Assembly: GCA_943846615.1 (NCBI GenBank)
Contig: OX044354.1
Span: forward strand, 2,621,001 to 2,685,000
Direction of reading: 5' to 3'
Source: an uncultured Amylibacter sp.
Lineage (GTDB): Bacteria > Pseudomonadota > Alphaproteobacteria > Rhodobacterales > Rhodobacteraceae
DNA length: 64,000 bases
Shown here: positions 48,020 through 57,662 of the stretch, piece by piece
Layout of the letters: each line of letters begins with the position of its first letter
Position numbering within the stretch: the first letter of the stretch is position 1
Made by a program: the position numbers and the translations under genes
Notes under the pieces: generated by a model
Seen by the model: only the letters and a program-made list of their open reading frames with translations
Told to the model about the DNA's origin: nothing
Databases searched by the model: none

Positions 48020-48628
48020 GTGTATAAACGATTACTTTCAGCAATAATGATATTTATCAGCGTGTTAGGTTTCAAAGCGCATGCAGATACTGCGCAAGAA
48101 TTTCAATCATCCGTGGTTCAATCCGCCAAAGGCCAGATTGGTGTCACCACGATATATGACCCTGCCTATGTGGGGTTGGATTTCCCCAATGGGGATTTTG
48201 ATCGGGCGCGCGGTGTGTGTTCGGATGTGGTGATCCGTGCGCTGCGTGATGCGCATGGTTTTGATCTGCAATCAAAGGTGAACGCGGATATGAAAGCGCA
48301 TTTTGCCAGCTATCCCAAGAACTGGGGTTTGACGCGCACGGATAAGAATATTGATCATCGCCGCGTGCCAAACCTGCGCCGTTATCTGACGGGGCTGGGG
48401 GCGCAGTTGCCTGTTTCAGATCGGGCATCCGCATATCAGCCGGGTGATATTGTGGCATGGAAACTGCCAGGAAATTTGGATCATATCGGTGTGGTTTCCG
48501 ATGGGTTTGCGCCAAATGGAACGCCGTTAATCGTGCATAATATCGGGCAGGGCACACAGGAAGAGGACATACTGTTTCTGTTCGAAATCACCGATCATTT
48601 TCGACTGACGGAACAGATGGTGCGATGA
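48020..48628 (+). CDS. DUF1287 secreted protein (NlpC/P60-like fold)
   Basis: A 202-residue periplasmic protein. A signal peptide (about 1-22, KAHA) is followed by a DUF1287 domain. VVQSAKGQIGVTTIYDPAYVGLDFPNGDFDRARGVCSDVVIRALRDA holds the candidate catalytic Cys (GVCSDV). DIVAWKLPGNLDHIGVVSD holds the candidate His, and HNIGQGTQEEDILF follows. The arrangement resembles cysteine amidases such as NlpC/P60, but the reaction is untested. The start is GTG at 48020, with GAGG 8 nt upstream. Confidence 0.82.
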   Translation: MYKRLLSAIMIFISVLGFKAHADTAQEFQSSVVQSAKGQIGVTTIYDPAYVGLDFPNGDFDRARGVCSDVVIRALRDAHGFDLQSKVNADMKAHFASYPKNWGLTRTDKNIDHRRVPNLRRYLTGLGAQLPVSDRASAYQPGDIVAWKLPGNLDHIGVVSDGFAPNGTPLIVHNIGQGTQEEDILFLFEITDHFRLTEQMVR

Positions 48629-48676
48629 ATTGTGTAAAAGGTGCCAATTAAGTGCGGGTGCACTATGATGACCTAT

Positions 48677-48892
48677 CTAGTCCCAATTCGCGTTTTTATC
48701 GACCCAACGCATGCCGACAAAATAGAAAGCTGCGGCCATTGCAAATAGGATGGCGATGAATGTTTCTGAAAGAAAGGCAGCACCAACGGCTAAAACGAGG
48801 GATAAAACCAAAAAGCTCATTGCGGATGCCCGCGAGTTTATACCCCAAAGTGTGAGTTTGATAAATTTAGGTGCATGATCAATGTTTTTCAT
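48677..48892 (-). CDS. Small membrane protein of unknown function
   Basis: A 71-residue protein with two predicted helices (about 25-43, SFLVLSLVLAVGAAFLSET, and 45-61) and short polar ends (MKNIDHAPKFIKLTLWG and RWVDKNANWD). I do not recognise it. Hydrophobicity and a start with normal distance to an AT-rich promoter region (TATTATAATG upstream) support a real gene. Confidence 0.55.
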   Translation of the reverse strand: MKNIDHAPKFIKLTLWGINSRASAMSFLVLSLVLAVGAAFLSETFIAILFAMAAAFYFVGMRWVDKNANWD

Positions 48893-48966
48893 ACCTATTT
48901 TCCTTTGTATTATAATGTAATGGGTACCATCCGAACATATCGCAGCATGCTTGTCTAGTCGCCCAA

Positions 48967-49530
48967 TTACCCACGCATTTTATGATGCAAAAGGATCGGG
49001 ACGATCAAATCTTCTTCGTCTTCTAAATGGCGATCAAGGAAGGTTTGGATTGCCTGCGTCGATGAAAGTAGTTTGCCAGCCGCGTCATAAGCCTTGGGCG
49101 GATCGTTTTGGGCGGATTTAATCGCCGTGTTCCCCGCCGTTGTGAAACGATCCAGCAGGACATCCATATCCGTATGATCAGTTTCCAACATGTCCAAACC
49201 GATATCAAAACGTTTGTCTGCGGCGCTGATCTCTGGGAAAAATGTGTGATCCTCCCAATGGTGGTGATTGTGTAAATGTTGAATGATTTCATTGCCGTAA
49301 TGACCAATGCGCGCGCCAAATTCACGGGTCGATCGTTTGTCATCAAGGAAAAGCTGCGTTTCCTTTGTCAGGATCGCACCCATGCGTTTGAAGTAGAGAT
49401 GCGCGCCGAGCCAATGTTCTATCGCCTCGGCGAAATTGGGATGGGTTTCCCATGCATCGCGCGGGTAATCGGCAAGCAGGGTTTGGAGTTCGGATGGAAG
49501 CCCATCGCGTTCATGAATTGAATAGGTCAT
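48967..49530 (-). CDS. Hemerythrin-like (HHE domain) protein
   Basis: A 187-residue cytosolic helical-bundle protein. Candidate metal-binding residues are in LGAHLYFKRM, IQHLHNHHHWEDHTFFPEI, LETDHTDMDVLLDRF and DRHLEDEEDLIVPILLHH, the spacing seen in HHE/hemerythrin domains. Such proteins bind a di-iron centre and can sense or handle oxygen, NO or iron. No regulator or nitrosative stress gene is adjacent, so the role is open. Confidence 0.8.
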   Translation of the reverse strand: MTYSIHERDGLPSELQTLLADYPRDAWETHPNFAEAIEHWLGAHLYFKRMGAILTKETQLFLDDKRSTREFGARIGHYGNEIIQHLHNHHHWEDHTFFPEISAADKRFDIGLDMLETDHTDMDVLLDRFTTAGNTAIKSAQNDPPKAYDAAGKLLSSTQAIQTFLDRHLEDEEDLIVPILLHHKMRG

Positions 49531-49634
49531 AGGGGGAATGTAACCCTGTTGGCGGTGGTGACAAGGCGCAGTGTTGGGTGGCGGTTATGTCAGGGGTGTA
49601 TATAGGGGCGGCGAATGTCTGATATGAGCCCTTC

Positions 49635-49663
49635 TTGACTACACTATGCTATACTGCTTAAAA
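49635..49663 (+). promoter_or_regulatory. Possible promoter of the Imm35-like gene
   Basis: TTGACT at 49635-49640 is followed after 17 bp by TTAAAA at 49658-49663, 37 bp before the GTG start. Confidence 0.35.
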
Positions 49664-49699
49664 ATTCAGTTGATGGATTTATAACACGAGGACAACGCT

Positions 49700-50215
49700 G
49701 TGCTGACTTTGACCAAAGCAAAGCAGAGAGCGATCGAATATCTCTCGCAAATCGCCAATGATTTAGAACTATACGATGAACCTATTCATGAGGGCGATTA
49801 TGGTTGGGTGTTTTCATATCAAAGTAAAATCTATTTAAATTCAAATGATATGGATGATGCATTGTGTGGCAATGCCCCTCTATTAGTAGATAAGCATAGC
49901 TCAATTTTATATATACTCGGTACAGCGCAGCCTGTTGAATACTATGTTGAAAATTACCTTAAATTTGGAGATCCCTTCAAAGTTTTTGGATCGCGTATTG
50001 CCTTAATTGGCTGGATCAAAGGAGCCAACAAAGTTGAAGCAATCAGAGCAATTAGGAACAATACAGATTTCGGCCTTAACGAAACAAAGAATATTGTAGA
50101 TATGTGCTTATCAGGCGTTTCCCAAGAAATAGATTGCAGTTCAGTATTCGACGCCTCGCAATTAGCTCTTGAACTTAGAAAGTTAAATTTCCAAGCAAAA
50201 CAACTTGGTGATTAG
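49700..50215 (+). CDS. Imm35-like immunity domain fused to a ribosomal L7/L12-C-like domain
   Basis: A 171-residue protein of unknown function. Residues 8-88 resemble Imm35/YrhB-type immunity proteins of polymorphic toxin systems (EGDYGWVFSYQSK, CGNAPLLVDKHSSILYILGTAQPVEYYVENY). Residues 98-168 resemble the L7/L12 C-terminal fold: SRIALIGWIKGANKVEAIRAIRNNTDFGLNETKNIVDMCL, where KVEAIRAIR and GLNETKNIVD match that family. No toxin lies beside it. Codon use is visibly AT-richer than its neighbours, suggesting transfer. The start is GTG 49700, with GAGG 8-9 nt upstream. Confidence 0.65.
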   Translation: MLTLTKAKQRAIEYLSQIANDLELYDEPIHEGDYGWVFSYQSKIYLNSNDMDDALCGNAPLLVDKHSSILYILGTAQPVEYYVENYLKFGDPFKVFGSRIALIGWIKGANKVEAIRAIRNNTDFGLNETKNIVDMCLSGVSQEIDCSSVFDASQLALELRKLNFQAKQLGD

Positions 50216-50310
50216 ATGTTTTTTATTCTCGCGGTCAATGTTGGTTTTGTCCCCCATAGAAGACTTAATCAATGATCAGTTATTTATGAACACTGCACGC
50301 TATGCATATA

Positions 50311-50336
50311 AAAAGGCCGCCCCCTGTGGGGCGACC
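50311..50336 (-). terminator. Intrinsic terminator after ilvC
   Basis: On the minus strand GGTCGCCCC pairs with GGGGCGGCC (one G-U wobble) and is followed by TTTTTATATG. It lies 28 bp after the ilvC stop. Confidence 0.85.
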
Positions 50337-50363
50337 CTAATATTGAGTGAAAAGAGAGATGCT

Positions 50364-51397
<1,034 letters not shown>

Positions 51398-51514
51398 CTA
51401 TGTCATGATCTGAGCGTAAAATACGTGGATTTGGTGTGGATGTGTTTCAGAAATTGACTTTATTTGCCCATTTTTGTAATTGTCATGCGTAAATATGAGT
51501 TTGGTGAAATATTC

Positions 51515-51976
51515 ATGCATGATATAGATGCAATAGACAGGAAGATACTGCGTTTTCTGCAGGATGACGCATTATTGCCTGTGGCGGAATTGGCGGAACA
51601 TGTGGGTGTGGGTGCCGCATCGTGTTGGCGACGCATCGAGCGCATGGAAACCGCGGGTGTGATCCGTGAGCGTCGGGCGGTGATTGATCCGCGTGCATTG
51701 GGGTTAGAGGTAGAGGTATCGTTGCGTGTGACGCTGGATAAAACGCAAACGGATGCGTTTGATCGGTTTATAGAGGCGGCGCGTGATGTGCCCGAAGTGA
51801 ATGAAATTCAGACGTTTTTGGGGCGAGTTGACGTGCGCCTGAACGTTTTGGCACGCGACATGGCGCATTATCAGGAAATTTACCGCACCCGCATTCTGGC
51901 GTTACCCCATATCGCAGATATTGAGGCGCTGATGTTGGTGGCGAATGTGATGACGCGCGAGGCGTTGCCGTTATGA
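51515..51976 (+). CDS. Lrp/AsnC family transcriptional regulator (first of a pair)
   Basis: A 153-residue regulator. The N-terminal winged helix-turn-helix (DIDAIDRKILRFLQDDALLPVAELAEHVGVGAASCWRRIERME) is followed by the RAM ligand-binding domain (VSLRVTLDKTQTDAFDRF, then VRLNVLARDMAHYQEIYRT). Family members sense amino acids and control their metabolism or transport. It is divergent from ilvC, a plausible target. ATG 51515 starts the conserved MHDIDAIDRKIL; upstream in-frame ATGs extend it without reason. The stop overlaps the second regulator by 4 bp. Confidence 0.9.
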   Translation: MHDIDAIDRKILRFLQDDALLPVAELAEHVGVGAASCWRRIERMETAGVIRERRAVIDPRALGLEVEVSLRVTLDKTQTDAFDRFIEAARDVPEVNEIQTFLGRVDVRLNVLARDMAHYQEIYRTRILALPHIADIEALMLVANVMTREALPL

Positions 51977-52428
51977 TTGAACTTGATGATATTGATCGCG
52001 CGTTATTGCGGGCATTGCAGGGTGATGGATCGGCCAAGGCATCGGATTTAGGGCGTGCGGTTGGGTTATCGCAACCCGCCGCGTGGCGACGTGTGAAACG
52101 ATTGGAAGAGGCGGGCGCGATTACCGGGCGGCGTGCAATTTTGGATGCGGCGAAACTGGGTTTTGGCGTGACGGTGTTTTTGGGCATCAAACTGGCGACC
52201 AAGGGGCGCGTGTCGATAGAGGATTTTGAACGTGCGGTTTCTGCGATCCCAGAGGTCCAGTTGGTTCAGCATGTTTTGGGATTGTATGATTACCGCATCA
52301 AGGTGGTTGCAACGGATTTATCAGATTTCGAACGGGTTTTGCGCCGCCGAATTATGACATTGCCTGGTGTGGGTGATGTGGAATCCAATGTGTTGTTGTC
52401 CGAGGAAAAACGACCTCTGCCAATTTAA
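51973..52428 (+). CDS. Lrp/AsnC family transcriptional regulator (second of a pair)
   Basis: A 151-residue paralogue of the preceding gene. The HTH is LDDIDRALLRALQGDGSAKASDLGRAVGLSQPAAWRRVKRLEE; the RAM domain includes FLGIKLATKGRVSIEDFERAV and the conserved GLYDYRIKVVATDLSDFERVLR. Tandem Lrp genes often form mixed oligomers. The start overlaps the previous stop in ATGA, so the two should be made together. Confidence 0.9.
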   Translation: MIELDDIDRALLRALQGDGSAKASDLGRAVGLSQPAAWRRVKRLEEAGAITGRRAILDAAKLGFGVTVFLGIKLATKGRVSIEDFERAVSAIPEVQLVQHVLGLYDYRIKVVATDLSDFERVLRRRIMTLPGVGDVESNVLLSEEKRPLPI

Positions 52429-52502
52429 CGCAGGGCATGTCGGTTTACACGGTGTGCGGGGCGTGTAAATGATTAGTCTGATGTGAAAACAAAGGAAAAA
52501 TC

Positions 52503-53630
52503 ATGGCCGCTTTATTACCGAATGTTGATCCCGATGGATTGTTGGAATTCTCTGTTGTTTTTACGGATCGTTCGCTGAACCACATGAGTAAAGATTTCCA
52601 AGGTGTGATGAACGATATTTCGGCCGCACTTACTGGCGTCTACAAGGCCGACAGCATGGCGATTGTGCCCGGTGGTGGGACGTTTGCGATGGAGGCGGTT
52701 GCGCGGCAGTTTGCAACGGATCAAAAGGTTATGATCCTGCGCAATGGTTGGTTTTCGTTTCGTTGGACACAGATTTTAGAAACGGGGGATATCCCATCCC
52801 AAGCTGTGGTCGTTAAAGCTCGCCGCACGGGCAATGACAGCCAGTCACCGTTTTCACCAATGCCAATCGCGGATTTAGTGGCACAGATTAAGGATGAAAA
52901 ACCATCTGTGTTTTTTGCACCGCATGTTGAAACATCCAGCGGCATAATTCTGCCAGATGATTACATTTCGGCAATTGCCGAAGCAGTTCATTCGGTTGGC
53001 GGCATGTTCGTTTTGGATTGTATCGCATCTGGTTGTATCTGGGTTGATATGGCGGCCACCGGTGTGGATGTGTTGATTTCAGCGCCACAAAAGGGGTGGT
53101 CTGCATCACCCAGCGCGGGTTTGGTGATGATGAATGCATTGGCCAAGGAACGCATGGATGCATCCGAGAGCAGCAGTTTCGCGGGCAACCTGAAAACTTG
53201 GTCGGGGATTATGGATGCCTATACCAATGGTGGTCATGCCTATCATGCGACGATGCCAACCGATGCGTTAAAGGCGTTTCGCGACACGATCAATGAAACG
53301 GCCGAATACGGGTTTGATAAATTGAAAGCAGCGCAACAGGAATTGGGCGATAAGGTGCGTGCAATGCTGGCAGGACGCGGGATTAAATCCGTTGCTGGTG
53401 CTGGGTTTGAAGCACCGGGTGTGGTGGTGAGTTACACCACCGATGCTGGTTTCCAGAATGGTTCAAAATTTGCGGCGAACGGTGTGCAAATCGCCGCGGG
53501 TGTGCCATTGCGTTGCGACGAGCCAGAGGATTATTCAACGTTTCGTTTAGGTTTGTTTGGTTTGGACAAACTATACGATGTGGACGCAACAGTTGCGCGT
53601 TTGGAAACTGCACTGGACAAGGTTTCTTAG
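52503..53630 (+). CDS. Class V aminotransferase (alanine-glyoxylate/serine-glyoxylate type)
   Basis: A PLP enzyme of 375 residues. VPGGGTFAMEAVARQF (phosphate-binding), APHVETSSGIILPDDYI, the PLP-pyridine Asp in MFVLDCIASGCIWVDM, and the Schiff-base Lys in LISAPQKGWSASPSAGLV. The C-terminal domain has FRLGLFGLDKL. Substrates in this group are alanine, serine or aspartate with glyoxylate or pyruvate; the choice is not clear from sequence. It lies downstream of the two Lrp regulators, which may control it. Confidence 0.85.
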   Translation: MAALLPNVDPDGLLEFSVVFTDRSLNHMSKDFQGVMNDISAALTGVYKADSMAIVPGGGTFAMEAVARQFATDQKVMILRNGWFSFRWTQILETGDIPSQAVVVKARRTGNDSQSPFSPMPIADLVAQIKDEKPSVFFAPHVETSSGIILPDDYISAIAEAVHSVGGMFVLDCIASGCIWVDMAATGVDVLISAPQKGWSASPSAGLVMMNALAKERMDASESSSFAGNLKTWSGIMDAYTNGGHAYHATMPTDALKAFRDTINETAEYGFDKLKAAQQELGDKVRAMLAGRGIKSVAGAGFEAPGVVVSYTTDAGFQNGSKFAANGVQIAAGVPLRCDEPEDYSTFRLGLFGLDKLYDVDATVARLETALDKVS

Positions 53631-53653
53631 GCGCGGAGTAAAGGCCGCAGGCC

Positions 53654-53791
53654 GCCGCGCATCCTTGGCCCGTCCGGCGGGCAAAGGATTTGGTGGGGCT
53701 GGGTGTGATTTCTAACGTTCAGATAATTGGCAGGGATAAAGTGGCTAATACTGATATTGTATCCTTTCCCCACGGGCCAAGGATGCGCGGC
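53654..53791. repeat. 20-bp perfect inverted repeats, REP-like, in a convergent gap
   Basis: GCCGCGCATCCTTGGCCCGT at 53654-53673 is repeated exactly inverted at 53772-53791, 98 bp apart. Each copy is also the start of its own small hairpin, since ATCCTTGGCCCG is followed by a G-rich run and AAAGGAT in the correct direction. The pair fills the gap between the convergent aminotransferase and monooxygenase genes. The GC-rich composition stands out from the neighbours. Confidence 0.85.
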
Positions 53792-54979
53792 TTAAGCGCC
53801 CAAACCCTTCTTCATTATCGATTTTCTTAGCGGGCCCAACCCGTGTAATGCAGACAGCCCCTTTAATCGTAGATCACGCAGATTTTCACTTTGGGCCATG
53901 GCGGCGCGGTTCAGTGCGTCGACCCCGCGAATGCGCAGATCGATATCGCTTTTGCGTGCTTTCTCATAAGCCTTAAGGTGGGCGTCACTGCCCAGATCGT
54001 GGGTGTCGGTCAGTGCCAGCAAGGACTGCATATCGGCAAGGCTCATGTTCAACCCCTGTGCCCCAATGGGTGGGATCACATGGGCGGCCTCGGCGATCAG
54101 TGCATAGCGCTGTGCATGTAGGTTTTCCGCCTTTTGTGCAATGATCGGCCATAGATTACGCCGTGTTGCCAATGTCATTTCACCCAAAATCCCACAGGAA
54201 CGTGCATTCAATGCGATGTTAAAGGCATCTGTGTCCAGCTGTTGTAATGCGGTGGCATTGGCGCTGGTTTCCATCCAGATGATCGATGATCGGTGTTTGC
54301 CATCCTGATCGGGCAGGGGCACGGTGGTAAAAGGACCGCCTGTGCGGTGGATTTCGGTGCTGATGTTTTCGTGAGGTTCGGTGTGGGTGACGGCGAAGGC
54401 CAGTGCCTTTTGCCCATAGCGCCATGTTTTCACATCGATGCCCATGGCGGCGCGTGTAGTTGAATTGCGCCCGTCTGCGCCGATCAAAAGGCGGCAGCGA
54501 TATTGTTGATCGCCAACCATAACCAAGTTCTGGTCGGTGCGCGTCGTGATGCGGCCAGAAATTTGCCCTGTGATGAGGGCGGCGTTTGGTAGATTTTCAA
54601 TGGCGTTCACCAATTCGCGTGACAGCAACCAATTTGTTAGGTTCCATGCAAATGGTTCATCAGAAATTTCTGATGCGTTGAAATCAGCCACTGCGCGAAT
54701 TTCGTTTTGCGTGCCCCCCGCATCCGCCAAGCGCATGGTTTCAAGGGGCATCGCGAAACGTTCCAATTGATCCCACAGGCCTGCGTTGCGTAATGTGTTG
54801 CGAGCGGGTTGTAGGAATGCAGTGGAGCGTAAATCTGCGGTTGGATCATTCCCATCTGTGACAGGAGGTTTTGGATCAACGCAAACGACGCTGTAACCGG
54901 CCTGTGCGAATGCGCATGTCGCAGTCAGACCAGCGATACCGCCGCCGGAAATAACGATGTCTGTTGTATGATAGGGCAT
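53792..54979 (-). CDS. UbiH/UbiF family FAD-dependent monooxygenase
   Basis: A 395-residue flavin hydroxylase of the ubiquinone ring-hydroxylation family. IVISGGGIAGLTATCAFAQAG is the N-terminal Rossmann motif, RLLIGADGRNSTTRAAMGI the DG motif, and ALIAEAAHVIPPIGAQGLNMSLADM the FAD-phosphate motif (usually GDAAH; here AEAAH). TADLRSTAF is a family marker. It probably hydroxylates a ring position in ubiquinone synthesis; which one is not clear. ATG 54979 is conserved (MPYHTTDIVISGGG). Confidence 0.88.
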   Translation of the reverse strand: MPYHTTDIVISGGGIAGLTATCAFAQAGYSVVCVDPKPPVTDGNDPTADLRSTAFLQPARNTLRNAGLWDQLERFAMPLETMRLADAGGTQNEIRAVADFNASEISDEPFAWNLTNWLLSRELVNAIENLPNAALITGQISGRITTRTDQNLVMVGDQQYRCRLLIGADGRNSTTRAAMGIDVKTWRYGQKALAFAVTHTEPHENISTEIHRTGGPFTTVPLPDQDGKHRSSIIWMETSANATALQQLDTDAFNIALNARSCGILGEMTLATRRNLWPIIAQKAENLHAQRYALIAEAAHVIPPIGAQGLNMSLADMQSLLALTDTHDLGSDAHLKAYEKARKSDIDLRIRGVDALNRAAMAQSENLRDLRLKGLSALHGLGPLRKSIMKKGLGA

Positions 54980-55108
54980 TTATGGCTCCTTGGGGTGGGG
55001 GCAATTTAGACCGATGAAATGATGAGGTAAACAGATGCGTATGGTAGGTGACAAATTAATTTTTGCAGGCTAGGGTTTGGCAAATGAAAGAACCACAGGC
55101 ACTGTAGC

Positions 55109-55759
55109 GTGAGTAGACAAAAATCTGAGATTAAAGATCCGTATGAGTTAATTATCGATGCGATCGATTCTGGCGCTTATCAACCTGGTGACCGATTGGT
55201 TGAGGCCGAGCTGGCGGAACGATTTGGCGTTTCACGCACGCCTATTCGCGAGGCTTTGCAACGTTTGGAAACGCAATCGTTTTTGCACCGTGATGGGCGA
55301 TCATTGATGGTGGCGACGTTGGATCACAATCAGATTGGCGAGTTGTATACTGTGCGTGCAGAGTTAGAGGGTTTAGCGGCCTATTTAGCGGCGCGTCACG
55401 CCGCACCCGAAGAAATTCGGGTGTTATATGATATGGTGGAAAGTGATCGTGAATATGTGGATGATCCACAGACGTTATCGCGTGCAAATCGACGGTTTCA
55501 TAACCAGTTACATTTGGCCAGCCATAATAATTTCCTGATCGGCCAATTACAACAGGTGCATCGTACGATGGCCTTGTTGGCGGATACATCGCTGGTGGCG
55601 GATGGACGTGGAGAACAGGCCTTGAATGAGCATCTGGAAATTGTGCGTGCAATCGAGACCAAAGATGGCGAAGCCGCGCGAAAAGCGTTGAAACAACATC
55701 TGTCCTTCGCCTTTGAGACGCGTTTGAAATTGGATGCGGGCGAATTGCAATCTGCGTAA
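55109..55759 (+). CDS. GntR family transcriptional regulator (FCD domain)
   Basis: A 216-residue regulator. The N-terminal winged HTH is visible in LIIDAIDSGAYQPGDRLVEAELAERFGVSRTPIREALQRLE. The C-terminal all-helical FCD domain has YTVRAELEGLAAYLAA with Asp/His metal-binding candidates in NRRFHNQLHLASHN and NEHLEIVRAIE. FCD regulators sense small organic acids. The start is GTG at 55109. It is convergent with the glycosyltransferase gene, 1 nt between stop codons, so a direct target cannot be read from position. Confidence 0.9.
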   Translation: MSRQKSEIKDPYELIIDAIDSGAYQPGDRLVEAELAERFGVSRTPIREALQRLETQSFLHRDGRSLMVATLDHNQIGELYTVRAELEGLAAYLAARHAAPEEIRVLYDMVESDREYVDDPQTLSRANRRFHNQLHLASHNNFLIGQLQQVHRTMALLADTSLVADGRGEQALNEHLEIVRAIETKDGEAARKALKQHLSFAFETRLKLDAGELQSA

Positions 55760-55760
55760 T

Positions 55761-57662
55761 TTATCGCCGCCATTTTGGCAGGGTCAACGACGCGATTTCA
55801 GCGGAAAATTCATGATCGTTCAATCCGTGTTCGGTTTTATCCCAATATGCTGGTGCGGTGATCAATTCATAAAGCGCCTTGTACGCTGCAAATGATGCCA
55901 GCGGCCAGTAAGCAAACATGGTCAGTAAAGTCGGGCGCAAAGGTTTGTGTTTTTTATTGGCGGTGGCGTAAAGGCCCAACATGAATAACAAGGGTTCGCC
56001 AAGTACGAGAACAAGTAGCATGATTGGCAATACGCCCTGTGGCAACGAGCCGAACATTGGAGGTGTGATGCCGAGGGACAGAAGCCAATAAGGTAGCAAA
56101 AGTGGGATCATTAGATAGGTGATGACTGTTCCCAATAATAGTGCATTGAATGCCATGAAACGGCAAAAGCCAAGATCGGCGAATAATCGTTTTGGCGTGC
56201 GCATATGCGTAATCCATGTGACGATGAACCCCTTAAGCCAGCGCGAACGTTGTTTGACCCATGATTTGAATTTATAATTTGCTTCTTCGTATGTGGTGCT
56301 GTCGAGGCATTCGACGCGTAGACCTTGGCGAAACAAGCGGATGCCAAGATCGGCGTCTTCGGTGACGTTATGGGCGTCCCACTGGCCCCATTCGATCAAG
56401 GCATTGCGTTTGATGAACATCGATGTTCCGCCCAGTGGGATTGGCAAATCCAGTTTCTGTAATCCGCGTAGGATCACGCGGAAAAGCATGGCATATTCGA
56501 TGGTGAAACAGCGTGCCAACCAGTTGGTGTTTTGATTAAAGAAATCCAATCGCGCCTGTACGCAAACCACGCGGGGATCGGCGCGTTGGAGGTGACGAAC
56601 GGCCTTGTACACTTGGTCATATTCAGGGGCGTCTTCGGCATCGTAGACGCCGATTATAGAACCTTTGTAAAAGTTTAGCGCGTAGTTCATGGCGCGTGGT
56701 TTGGTTTGGATTTCACCCTTGGGGGCAACGACCATGCTAATGTGTGGAGGCAGTGGTGTGTGGGAAATGCGGGTTTGGGTTTTCTTATCGTCCTCTTCGC
56801 AGATCAGGAAGATGTCCAATAACTCTTTGGGGTATTCCAATTCAATCAAGCGTTTAATCAGGCGTTCGACGATATAGCTCTCTTTGTAGAGTGGCACCAA
56901 AATACTGACGCGTTCGAGTTTTTGGTGTGATTTAAGGGGCGGCTGTGTGGCAGTTTTTTTGAACAGGAATGCAAACAGGCAGGCGCATTTGAGCATGCCA
57001 TTTCCGATGAATGTCGTCAGTGCGATTGCGAAGATTGTGAACTCCAGCCAGCCGAAAAATCCCAGAATTGTTGCCATGAGCAAAAGGGAAAATAGTATCC
57101 GATAATTTTTGCCGCGATACATTAACCGCCGACAGCTGAGCGGTTCGGGACAAACCATTTCCGCGCTTCTGGACAGATGGGATTTACCAATGGTGGCGAT
57201 GTGACCATGAATAGCGGTGCGTGACGATAAAACGAATTGAGGTAAGACATTGTGGCGATCACAGATACTCTGGATGCTGGCGATGCTGCTGGGGTCTGAG
57301 ATAGCTATTTTGATTTGGTTATCAGTGCGAGCGATCGGCGCGAAGTTATATTTCAACATTTCTTGAACGGTTATCGGGATTGTTGTTTCATGGTTCAGTG
57401 CAGGGAAGGGTGTTGAAACCAATTCCATTTCAGATTGCAGGCTGATCGCCTTTTGCAGATCGTAGGCGCTGACGCCCTTGCTGGCCAAAAGGATTTCGCC
57501 AAGCGTTGCATCGGATTTGGATTGTTTGGCTAATGCGGTTGCCACATCGGATGGCGTGCTGTAGCCGCAATCAATCAAAATTTCACCGATTGAACGCACC
57601 TTAAAGGTAGGCTCGAGAGAGGATAAATTCTGTAAATCAATTTTTCGAACAGTTGCAGACAT
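55761..57662 (-). CDS. Membrane glycosyltransferase (GT2) with N-terminal GspE-N-like domain
   Basis: A 633-residue inner-membrane protein. The first about 160 residues look like the GspE-N/MshEN domain of type II secretion ATPases (SIGEILIDCGYSTPSDVATALAKQ, LGEILLASKGVSAYDLQKAISLQ). Two helices follow at about 185-230. The GT2 catalytic part has VSILVPLYKESYIVERLI, VYDAEDAPEYDQVY (DxD-like) and TEDADLGIRLF, and the QxxRW motif in KQRSRWLKGFIVTW. About four C-terminal helices follow. It probably extrudes a polysaccharide, product unknown. The start lies within a hairpin. Confidence 0.88.
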   Translation of the reverse strand: MSATVRKIDLQNLSSLEPTFKVRSIGEILIDCGYSTPSDVATALAKQSKSDATLGEILLASKGVSAYDLQKAISLQSEMELVSTPFPALNHETTIPITVQEMLKYNFAPIARTDNQIKIAISDPSSIASIQSICDRHNVLPQFVLSSRTAIHGHIATIGKSHLSRSAEMVCPEPLSCRRLMYRGKNYRILFSLLLMATILGFFGWLEFTIFAIALTTFIGNGMLKCACLFAFLFKKTATQPPLKSHQKLERVSILVPLYKESYIVERLIKRLIELEYPKELLDIFLICEEDDKKTQTRISHTPLPPHISMVVAPKGEIQTKPRAMNYALNFYKGSIIGVYDAEDAPEYDQVYKAVRHLQRADPRVVCVQARLDFFNQNTNWLARCFTIEYAMLFRVILRGLQKLDLPIPLGGTSMFIKRNALIEWGQWDAHNVTEDADLGIRLFRQGLRVECLDSTTYEEANYKFKSWVKQRSRWLKGFIVTWITHMRTPKRLFADLGFCRFMAFNALLLGTVITYLMIPLLLPYWLLSLGITPPMFGSLPQGVLPIMLLVLVLGEPLLFMLGLYATANKKHKPLRPTLLTMFAYWPLASFAAYKALYELITAPAYWDKTEHGLNDHEFSAEIASLTLPKWRR

